NCBI GenBank assembly: GCA_037577475.1
Contig: CM075188.1
Coordinates: 18,333,001-18,397,000, forward strand
DNA from: Chaunax sp. Z400
Lineage: Eukaryota; Chordata; Actinopteri; Lophiiformes; Chaunacidae
Length of the DNA stretch: 64,000 nucleotides
Direction: 5' to 3'
Part shown: piece by piece, positions 10,158-22,100 of the stretch
Numbering within the stretch: position 1 is the first letter of the stretch
Layout of the letters: every line of letters starts with the position of its first letter
Translations under genes and position numbers: made by a program
The notes under the pieces: model-generated
Told to the model about the DNA's origin: nothing
The model's input: only the letters and a program-made list of their open reading frames with translations
The model's database searches: none

Positions 10158-13100
10158 GTAAGTTTCCGTTCTATTAAAGGTAATGGTAACACGAGCTAAC
10201 CTAGTCGTTTTAGCTTGGTATGATGAAAGCACAGATAGCTGGTCATTTTGACAGCTGAGGATAGTGAACCTAGAGACATGCTGCATGTAAATATCCACTT
10301 TATACCATAACCTCTCTTCACGCACGGCGGCTGACATGTTTCATGAGCCCCAAATCAGCTTGTACCTATGTTAAGCATTTTGATGTCATTTTAGCCAGCT
10401 AAATTAGCTAGCTAACGTTAAAGCAAGGAATTATTTATTTACCTTACTGAGACTGGACAAGATTGTCAATAGTTTTTTAAAAGTAAGTTTGTAGGCTATT
10501 GTGTTTGTGAGTTTCCATGCGATGTATTCGCTTAGCCAAGTGTATGATAATACATTTAATGGATTTATTTACATGTTGCATAGCTTTGTGAATGTCTATT
10601 GTTGACATGAACTTGTGTAACCCCCCAAAAATGTACTTTATACCATACATCTCTTTGTCTGGAATTTGCAGCTTTTATAGATCTACTTTGTATTAAGAGG
10701 ATCACTTTCAAAATGAATTATCTACAGATTTACATTAATTAGCTTCAGTTCAGTAGTTTCATGTAAATAGGGAAAATGTAAAATATCGACATAACTAACA
10801 ATGTTAATGTTATAAGTTCAGCAAAAATCCTGGATCTGTTCTTTATCCAAATCTGCATCAAAATGTAATGGGCTCTTTTCCTGACCCATGCCCCATCTTT
10901 CTACCATGTTTTGTGGAAATCCTTCCAGTAGTTTTTGAGTAATCCTACAGATAAACAAATTGACATTGATGAAAACATCACCTCCTTAGTGGAGGTAATT
11001 GCTAATCTCAATATTGTGTAGGTCGGTACAGTTCATTACTCCAATGCCACCTCCTGATCTTAGTGTCACGTGAAGAGATTATAATTTTACATACATATCT
11101 CAAAACTTACTGCTGGTACTGTTACAACACCAACTCCAAATACTCATATACCAGCGTAAAATTCTCTTGTTCTAAAGTGTTGCATTTGTATCTGTTACAA
11201 TGATTCTCTTGAGAGTTAAATTAAAGTTATCTTACTCTTTGACCAACTACCTTTATCATCAGGGAGAAAATTAAGGGATGACTAACGTCAAGCTTCCACT
11301 GTATTTATGGGTGATGTTTTTTATAGGAAGGTGAGTTTGTGGAGTTTTATTGTACAATTTCCTTCTCATCACAGCATTGCCTGCAGGAACCTGGTCTCCA
11401 CTAACATGGGGGTGAGATTTCGGGTACCGCTGCAGAAGCTGCACCCTCTATCCCGCGCCATTCATCACCGCTACTCGGGGAACACCAACCCTCAGCGAAC
11501 ACCTCATCACACGGCAACCCGTTATTTTACCTCCATGTCACGGTTGCCCATACGGCCTTCCAAGCCTCCCCCAGGGTCAGGTGGCCGTAGCTACCAGCAG
11601 CAGCGCAACTTCTGGGTGGCCCGTCTCGCTGCCCGGCTGCTAAAGCTTCGATATATTTTGCTGGGCTCTGCAGTGGGAGGGGGATATACAGCTAAAAAGG
11701 TCAGTGTGGAGGGCCTCCAACTCAGGATTTGTCAACTGTTCTTTACCTTTTCTGCATTATGAACTAGTTTTGTTCTCATTTACCTCATGATTGCAGAGTT
11801 GTAGAGCTGTAAAGCAAAACTGGGCTATAAACAGAAAATTTACAGAACTTAACAAAACCTGGCCTTTTGTACTTTAAACTTTAAAGAGCTCTCTAATGCC
11901 TTTTTCTAGCTATGATGGTATATTATGAAAAACAGAAGGAAAATCTTTTGTCATGTCAAAATAACGTAAAATTGTCATTTTATCTTCAGACATATGATGA
12001 ATGGAAGGACATGCTGCCGGATTTTAGTGAATACAACTGGGTCATTCCTGATTTTGTATGGGAATTGAGTGAACACATTGACTTTGGTAAGTGTTGTCAT
12101 TTTAATATCATGATTGTAATGAATATGCTCATACCTGGCCTTGTCTTCCATATAAATGATCCCTAGTTTCAGTGGAACATAGCCAATTTATCCGTTATGA
12201 GATATGACCCCTGACTTCTCGGACTTCTCCACTTCTCATCTCTTGTATTCACAGATAAACTAGCCAAAGCCCTACCAGAGATGGAGGAAATTGCCAAACT
12301 ACTACCTGACCTTGACAAGATAGGAGAGAACTTCACTTTCCTCAAAAGCCTCCTGTCCTCTGGTGAGTAAACAAAACCTCAAATTTGTCTGCACAACTTT
12401 AATAAAATCCTTATCATCATCATCAAAATATTTGCAAACATGAGAGTGTATCAGTACACTGGAAAACCTGTCTTTAAGAATTGAATTGGTTTCTGCTCTC
12501 ATATATTATGTATCTAAAATTTCAGTTGGGTGCCCTACACCAGGCCTGAAGTATGTTATTTGTGCTTTTTCTTACCTCAAAGTGACCTTAGAAGAGTGAG
12601 ATAACATAAACTCAGGGTTATAAAACAATATGAAGAAGAAGTCTGCTTCATGCTCCAAATTTCTGCATTTTATGCAGTACCCTCCTTTTTACAGTTATGG
12701 TCTCTAATGGAACTCAGCTTTACACCAAATAACACTCAACAAATTTATTTTGGGTCAGTGGTTTTCAAATGATGTTTTCTATTGCTTTAAAAAGTCATTT
12801 TGCCAAACCACCAGTCTGCCCTCTAAGGAGATTAAAGTTCACCTTACTTTAAATCTCCACAACACATCATCTTTTGAAATTCACTGGGATAAATCCCATA
12901 TTGTAGAATGTAAGGGGTTGATTTTGATTGATTAGGATTAACCTCAAATCTCCTCATCAAGGAAAACAAAAACTTTATCCATGTCACACCTGTAGTGTGT
13001 AAAACCACTTGCATAATTCCTTCATGTAGGGTTTGGTTGTATTTGTTCATACCACACCGTGGCACAAGTGTCACATTTGTATGGAAGAATTCTTGATAAA

Positions 13101-16100
13101 AGGGGCAGCCCACAATGGAATAAAATGATCCACTGACCATTATCTCAGTCAAAACTTCCTTGATTTTTTCCCCATTTCATTCATTCATCACAATTTGCTT
13201 TTAGTAACAAATAACATGAATTTCCTCTAATTTTCTTTTTCAGTCCAGGTTCAGAACTTTGAGTTCAAAATACGTTACATGATTTATTCCATCAAGTAAT
13301 GAGGTAAAGGAAGTGATAATATTTTATTTATGTCATAATACAACACCAAGGAATTTTCATTCTGCCAACAAATCTCAATCCATGTTTTTTTAAATAGAGC
13401 AACATCTTGATTGGCTGGTAAAAAAATCAAATATAGGATTTTGGGCCCCTTGAGGATCCAGACCAGATTGGTGTGTGTTTATCTCTTAACAGTTTCTCAT
13501 TGTCTGCTTCACTCCAAGCTCCAGCACAGCAAAAGCTTTGTTTTAATACACACCATCATCTAGCTGTGTCCCTGCTTTGACCACCAACCCTCTGCTTCTG
13601 TCTTTTATGATTTTTTTATCTTGTGTTGTTATTCCTTTCTCCTCCTCCCCTACCCTCCTGTTCCTCTCCAAATTCTTCGCAGGTGTGAGTTTGGGTAGTG
13701 AAGTCAAAGGAGCTTCTGGTCTGCATCTGTTGTTAGGTGTGTAAAACCCACACTCATTAGCGCTGCCCTCTCCTCATTTTTCTCTCTGCCACTTTTTGAC
13801 CACCATCTTGCCACGATATTGGTGTGGTTGTGGGTTCCTGATTGCCACGGTCCGGCCCTAAAGGCGGTAGCAGAGCATCGTCTCGTGACTTTGACACCCA
13901 GGTTGCAGACATGAGCTGCTGTCAGTGATGGCAGTGTTCACGATTACAAAGTTTCTATATTCCGTGAAATGTATGACCTATCACTAGAATGGTGAAAAGG
14001 TCTCGTCTCATCTGACTGTTCAGAAGAGTATACCTCTTTATGCAGACATCCAGCCTCACTCTTAATGTTTCTCTCCTTTCTGAATTCATTTTAAATCCTT
14101 GAAGAACATATATAGGCACTGTTCCCTAGTTCATAGCAAAGTATAAGTGCAACAAAAGAAAAGTGTCAAGAAGGCTCAATAACCCATTATGATTTTAAAT
14201 TTTTCCTTTGTCTGAAAAGCTCCTAAATGCAAACCCATTGTTTGCCCCTTAATATTTAATAAGTTCTCTTTTCACTTTGTTTAACCTGACTGTCCTTGGC
14301 TGTACTTTGTCCTACCTGCGTGGTTTTTGCCTCCTTTGACTTCCACCCTCTCTCTCCCCTGGCCTGTATGGGCCGTTTTCTTTAATCGCACTAACATTCA
14401 CTAATCTGTGGTAAACTCATTCAGCCTTTCAATGTTTCCTCTCAAATGTTTGGAAAATACACTCAGATTTTTTAAACAATACCAAATAGTGGAATGATAA
14501 TAATAATAATAATTATTATTATTGTTGTTGACATTGTTATTATGCTGTACCCTTGAAATACATTGTCATATACAATGTATATGGAAAGAAAGACCTAACC
14601 CTCCAAAGTCACTTGCCAGGACAGACAGGTCCACACCTCTGCTGTGACTCATAAAATAACCAAAGGAGTGTTCCTGCCTCTTTTCTTTTCAACTTCACTC
14701 TCTGTCGTGCCTAAAGAAAAATACGTTTTCCACAACAGTTTTAGGTTTTCTATTTGTACACTTGGTGAACTTGGATTGTTCCATTTGATGGTAGGACTGA
14801 ACAATATGCAAAAACATAATCAAGAACAGATTTTTGACAGATGTTGCCATAGTGATATGAGACATGATATTTGCATTCAATTTTATGCATTTTCAGTGCA
14901 TAAAATATGAAAATAATAATTATTTCACTTTCGCTGTAGTCTATACAAAGCAGCCATGTTCCCTTATGTCTGTATTGTATATGATTAGTAGGCTGGGGCA
15001 TCCCCATCACAGCACAGTGCTTTGTTTATTATGGTATGTTGTGACTCATTAAACTTTTATGATTAAACTGTAGCTACTGAAATTTGGATATTGCACCTAT
15101 ACATCAAGTGATTTTCTTAATATTTTGATGAATTGTTCAGCCCTATTTTGACTATGGACATGACATTACACTGTGGTGCCTTTGTAACCAACCGCCTCAT
15201 CTATATAGCTAAGCAGGTTTGTGAGTGGCTTTAATAGCAGGTTAGTTCACATCATTAAAATGTACCTTAAGCACTTTAGACAAGGTAGATCATTCGGTAA
15301 TGTTTTACTTTGTTAAAATATTCTTAATTCTTGAACTGATTTTTTTCAGTTCTTGGGGATAGTTTTCATTGTTCTTCATTTGGTTGACAATGTGTTTTAT
15401 TTCATTATACAGTTACTACTTTTATAGCCACAAAAGTCCCCCAATCCAAATTTTGGGTAAGTGTCCCTCTTTATACTGTTCTTAAATGGAACCATTAAAA
15501 ACAGGTTTCTGAGCATTTAATGAATAAGTTACACAAGGAAGTTGGGGCGCACTAATTGTGTTCAAGGTACTTTGTACTCTTACTGGAACTAATTAAACAA
15601 TAATTAGGACTGCATTCTTTAAATAATCATATTTTTTCTATGGCCTGCACTTTTCAAGCATCACTGATAAACGCACACTAAAATCACTGCACATATGGTC
15701 AAAATTATGTGAGTTAATAATTTCATTATCTCCAAAAAAAATTCAACATCCTAATTGGAATGCTTTATTCCTATTGTTTAGGAAAAAAGTCTCTTCTCTC
15801 ATAGTTTTGAAGTTTTGGTCAGTTTGGGTTTCAAGGCAAGATTTTCCAAACATTTGAAATTTCATCACTGTTTTTTTTATTTTTTTTATTTTTTAATCAT
15901 AGACTTGATTTAAATTATGGCTGTCTGGCTTCTTTTTGCTGTAGGCATTATTTTCTTCCTGAGTTTATAATATTTATGTTCAGAAGTAACCTCATTTTGT
16001 GTTATTGTGTCTCCTCTGTTAGAGCACCCAGGCGATCCTTCACTTAAAGCTACAGATTCCTCGGTTGCAGCCACTCAAGATGGCAGCGACAAGCAATACA

Positions 16101-19100
16101 AAAAGGCAAGTCTATAAAACCTGCAAAACACTTCCCAGATTTGTCTCCTCTGCTCTGCCGCTTGATATCACTCAGCTGCGGTCTGCTGTTTGGCTACCTT
16201 TGGCAAGAACTGTAGTGGATTGAATCAAAATCTAATTGAAGAAACGTAAAGATGAGTGTTCATTGTTCAAGGCATTAAACCATAGCATTTAGAAGCCCAA
16301 AGGTACCAAAGAGACTTCGACGACCTAGCAGCTGCCAGCTGCCCTTCCTTTTTCTAGTCTTATTTTTATACTGCAGTTTCTGCTAGAATGCTTTGTATGC
16401 ACACATGTTTCATTTCTGTTGTCCTCTCTGTTTTGTCCTCATTATGTATTTTGTTCTTTTCCACAAAGGGAACAGTTTCAGCTTCCTTCTATTTTTTATG
16501 TGTTTGTATTATTGTAAGAACTCAAACAGTAAAAACATGATGTGAAGGATTGATGTTAATATTAAGAAGAAGAAAACTTCTTGCAGCTCTCCTCCCTTAC
16601 CCTGCTTCTACAATCAAGGTCTCCAACATGAGCTCATAAAACACAAAACAACTCTTAGAAGTTGATATTTTACTTCAACTTATATTCAACAGTTATTGTA
16701 TGTACATGTCACAGAGCATAAAGAAGCAAAAAAAGGCACAAAAGTAAATGATCTCATGTTGGGGACCCCTGAACTAAAGCAAACTTTTTCTGCTATACAG
16801 GATGCTTTGTGCTTCACTCCTGCTAGAGAAATATCCCAGTACTTGCTGTGCTTATTTAACCATCATCATCTTCAGCTTCATCAGACCAATAATGCATTTA
16901 CGGTACATTACATTAAAACATTGTCTTCTGCACAGTTGTTATTTTACCTTTGCAATAAAACTTGAATTTCAAGTATACTGATCAAAATCAGTTATAGTGT
17001 CATTTAAATCATGATGAACCATACAGTCAGTAATCTGTGTTGCATGATGGTGAGGAAAGACAACAGAGTCACTGTTGTTGCCACTTGCTGAGAGGTGCTG
17101 GTTGTGGTATCAGTCACCTCCTCTGCCTTCAGTCTGGCAAAGTTTGGCATCTCCCTTTTGTGTTTGAGAGAGACTGACTTTGTTGGATCGCACTGATGAT
17201 GGTGGCGAAAGTACCAAAGCCAAAGACCTTGATTCTGTTAAACTTGAGCTTTGACTCTGCAATGATTCTCTGAACAGCAGCAGTTCCAGTGATTGAGACA
17301 CAAGCCAGGTTTCCTCTCATGTCACCCTGTGTTTGGGTGCAGCATTTGCCTGAATGGCTAATCAGCGCAGTGGCTGGTTGTTGTCTTTGTTGCTGCTCCT
17401 ACCTGTCTCTTAATATGACGTACCCCAGCAGGGTCTGCTTGGGGAGCTCATTCTTATTCAGCAGCAGATCCAGCGGCACGAGGAGGAGGTCCGGCGGGCC
17501 GCAGCAGCCAATAATGCGCGCCCCCCACCGCCAGAGCCTGCTCCCAGTCCGCCTCCGAACCCCAGCCCCCCTCAAGAGAAACGCAAGGTGAAAGTCCCAA
17601 CCCACTTAGATCCGCCCTATCCAACCAAGTAAAAAATCACCGCTGCAGAGAAGTAGCATAATATATATTCTGTGACAATTTCATTCCTACTAGCTGCTTT
17701 AACAAAATAATAAAGAAATGTATCATCAGGCTGTAAAGCAGTGTTTCACTGCCCTCGCAGATAAAAAAGGTTTGAAGTACGTTGCACCTGTGACCACAAC
17801 CATTATCAATAATGGGTGTGGTTGGATGTGCTCACAAGTGTGCAGTCTTACACCTGGAAGCACACCCACAGTTTCTGTCACATTAGCATACATTTCTAGT
17901 ACTCTACAACAATTTAACTGCAGCAAGTTGAGACATTAAACCTCTGGATTTTCATCTGATGTTAAGTCACTCTTTAACTTCTTTGTTAGAATAAAGGTAG
18001 CAATTTAAATAAGCTCTTTATTAATAAATACAAATTTTAAGATCCAAATTTTGGTGGCAGTCCGTTACTACCTAATGTACAGTGGACGGAGGACACAACA
18101 ACATGAACAGCTGGAAAATAATTTACCGGCACAATCATACCTTCCAGTGCTGTGGCCACGCAACAAATGTGATTTTGTTTTTTATGTCAACAATGTTCCA
18201 TTTAATTTTTTGCATTACTACATCTTTAAACAAATAGCAATGTAGTACAAATAAGTTAGACAACTGGTTTGTTTCAGCTAATTTTACAACAATTATAGTG
18301 CAGGCAAATTGCCATATCAAAATTCAAGTTTTTCCCCCTACAATATCCAACAATAGCCTCAATGAATCATCCCATAGTCTGTCTGGCTGTGCAAAGATTT
18401 GCTTTGCCAGTGATGTAGCCCAGTCTCACTTTTTCATGCAAATGGTTAATCAGCATCATGTGTGGAAACTGCATGGAGTGATGTGGCACCCCACTGCACG
18501 GTGTGAGCTGCATTTTTTTGATGCTACAATGAACCCAGCCACGTAAAAAAATGAGAGAATTGACTGTGTTGTCAGCAGCAAGATAGAAGCCTTGAGCTCA
18601 TGAACAGTACTGGCTCATATTGTTAGAAAGTCATTTGTAGCACACTTCTTGTCTGTCTTGTTAAGTGTGGAAATAGTATTTGATAAAGCAGTGTGGTGTC
18701 TTTCTTTTTTTAATTCACTGTCTTTTGCTGCTAATCCCATTTGTTCATGTATTGTACAATATGTCTCCCGATTCCTTTCCCGCCTTTCATCCTGACACAC
18801 ATTTGCAAATGTGTGAAAGGTAAATTAAAATGAGTTTTGCCAGTTGTGAAAAAAAAACAAAAGCTCCAGTGTTGAAATTATTTTGTGATTATATCAGCTG
18901 TATTTTTTTAGGGCTCACACTGTGATTTGTGCCTGTTTGTGAATCAATAGCTTGCTGATCAAAGCTGAGTAATACCAGAATCAGTAGTGTCTGCCTGAAA
19001 TGAGATTTCTTTTCTTTCTTTATGCATTAACTTGACTCTTAACAGCGGTTGTCTTTGTAACACAGCTTGCACGTAATCCTGTTTGTGGTGCTGGTGGGAT

Positions 19101-22100
19101 TTCATGCTTGTGTAATTGAACAGTATGAGTAACAGGGAGCCCTTAATTTCAAAACAGAAAGGAAGCATTAATCAAATTTGTTGCTGTTTCTTTTTCTATT
19201 GTTCTACTACAACCTCTAGTCATCAGACAAAGAAAGAATAGACCAGCTTCAAGAAGAGCTGCTCCGTACACAGGTATAGTAGATTGTGTTTACTTTTCAT
19301 GAAATCTGAACTCAATTTCTTTGAACAGAGGAATGTTATCCAAATCTCTAAGCACAAAACACAACACCTGCCTGGATAGTTAGTCATACTATATGGTATT
19401 TCTTACACTACTAGAGTAAATATTGTCACCAGGCTTCAGAAAAGTGTGATGTTCAGAAAAGTGACATGTTTCTCATCCCATAGCTGAAATATCAGCGCAT
19501 GCTGGAGAGACTGGAGAAGGAGAATAAGGAGTTGAGGAAAGTGGTGCTGCAAAAAGATGATAAGGGTATTCACCAGAGGAAAGTGAAGGTGGGTCATACA
19601 TATGAAAATATACACATTATAAATACCCAGTACACACAATATCAAGCAATTTTAAATGTATTTGTTATCCAACTTTGGATTGTTTTATCAAACACCATCA
19701 TTCTGCACTTACAGAAATATTTTATTAAATGACTGCAGTGCCTGTAATGTTGCTGTAAATCATTTAAATTCATGCCTATTGTGTCCCCTTGTGTAGAAAT
19801 CCCTTATTGACTTGTATTCTGAAGTCCTGGACATCTTGTCTGACTATGATGCCAACTACAACACCCAGGACCACTTACCCAGAGTAAGGAGCTGTCACAT
19901 CTACTTATACTGTTCTATCAAAATGGGCCTTTATTTGTCTGTTGGCTCTCTGCTCACTGTATGTTAGAGGGATTTCTTTTTTTGACTAGATTTTTGTGTC
20001 TCATATAAATGGGTCTGTAAAAATGTAAATGTTCAGAATGTTTTTTTTGTCTTAGAAATAGTATCTTAATTTAAGTAAATCCTCTAAACAACAATATACT
20101 ATATATACTCCTATATTTTTTGGGTGTTGATGACTTAATACCTCCTGTTTCCTTTTCCGGTTCATCCGTACTCTATTGCCTTTATTTCGACAAGCCCTTC
20201 CACATATCCTCCTCTTTTTCAGGTGGTTGTAGTTGGGGATCAAAGTGCTGGGAAGACCAGTGTGCTGGAGATGATAGCCCAGGCCAGGATCTTCCCCAGG
20301 GGCTCAGGAGAGATGATGACCCGCTCTCCTGTCAAGGTTTGTGGGAGCAGACTGGATGATGTTGTGTTGTGTAATCTTTGCTTGAAATGGACAGAAAAAA
20401 AGATTTACCCATTTATTTGCACTACACACATTGTCAGAATTTGTTTTCTTGACATGAATATGAATACTAGCCAGAATTGACTAAGGTATTTGATGAGTGG
20501 AAAATGTGTTGTAACCAAGTTTGCGTGGGTTACTGTTATTTATCTGAGGCCTTCTCTCTGCAGGTAACACTAAGTGAAGGCCCCCACCATGTGGCCATAT
20601 TTAAGGACAGTGGCCGCGAGTTTGACCTCACCAAGGAGGAGGATGTAAGTCATGAAGTTATCCGCATCAAATATGAATTTTAGCACTAACTTTTTTACCT
20701 TGACACCATTATGTCTTGCATTTCGTCCTCTGTCCTGCAGCTGGCTGCTCTGAGGCACGAGATTGAGCTGAGGATGAGGAAGAGTGTAAAGGAAGGACAG
20801 ACAGTCAGCTCTGAGGTTGGACACTTGCATTTAGATTTCTGATTTACTTCTAGAATCTTTCATGGAATAAAGGTGTTTATTTTTGGCATTTCAGACTATA
20901 TCCCTAAGTGTTAAAGGCCCCGGCATCCAGAGGATGGTGCTTGTTGATTTACCAGGTGTAATCAGTGTGAGTATGCATTCTTAAATGAATAAAGGTGGCG
21001 ATGTCTATGACTGTACACTTCATGCATTCTGTCATGCATATACATATACCATTTATTTTACTGTTACATTATTGCCAAAGGTTTCGTATTTCATATTTTT
21101 CTTGTGCTGTTTGAGCAAATCGCTCTGCATGTATATTTATTAACATGTACAAAGTGTGTGTCTTTTTTATTTTGTTCATTTCATCCTGTAAAATCTTAAC
21201 TAATACCCGACTTGTCTTCACAAATACAATAACACAACTACAGTCTTTTAAAAGGTTTTTTAATGTGTTTCTGTCTTAAGACGGTGACTTCAGGCATGGC
21301 ATCAGATACTAAGGAAACCATCTTCAGCATCAGCAAGGCCTACATGCAAAACCCTAACGCAATCATTCTTTGTATTCAGGGTGAGCTATTCAGAGCATTT
21401 GTCAGAGTGAGCAGGGGGATGTTTCGTTGTTTTCATACTCCTTACTCTCATTGTTATAAATTATGTCTCCTGTACCCTTCCTTTGTGACCTCCAGATGGC
21501 AGTGTGGATGCAGAGCGGAGCATTGTGACAGACTTGGTAAGCCAGATGGACCCCCATGGGAAGAGGACCATCTTTGTCTTGACCAAGGTGGACTTGGCTG
21601 AAAAGAACCTGGCCAGTCCGAGCAGAGTAAGACAGCAAAAAACTTACTTTATATGTAAAAGATTATACTGACTATTAATGTGCCTGTACTCATTCACCTC
21701 TTTCATTGAAGTTATTCTGAAGACAGCTTGGATCTGTCTTCTGGGTGTTTATTGATGGTCATCAGAAATGATTAGCCTATCACTGAATTTAATTATTAAT
21801 TTGTTGACACTAGTGGATGAGGTGTAAGCCTCTGAGTGAAGTTTACAAGCAGCTGCTCCACAAGAGGAACTTCTGGACTTTTATTTTAACTCTCTATGAG
21901 GCAGTTTTGTGAATACTGTACTTGTACTTTGCTTCAGGGTTGGACTGGTGTGAGAATCTTAGTCTTTCAATTTTTCATTTTTTTTTTTTTTCATTTTAAT
22001 TTTTGTCTTTTAGATCCAACAAATAGTGGAAGGCAAGCTGTTTCCTATGAAGGCCCTGGGTTACTTTGCTGTAGTCACAGGAAAAGGTAACATGTGCTAC

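Larger units (their letters stand above)
13737..16022 (+). other. opa1 intron 4b (2286 bp)
   Basis: Contains a palindromic ATA/TTA microsatellite near 14494-14530 and a hAT-like miniature element at 14792-15145. The rest is AT-rich. No gene seen. Confidence 0.85.

Noticed and set aside
11387..11399. Alternative start of opa1 exon 2 after CTGCAG at 11386
   Set aside because: Also in frame, but the upstream acceptor at 11374 preserves the conserved IACR-NLV reading; kept only as a possible minor acceptor.
21535..21545. Early donor GTAAGC inside opa1 exon 14
   Set aside because: Using it would delete VSQMDPHGK and the TKVD motif; the reading through to 21626 matches OPA1 exactly.
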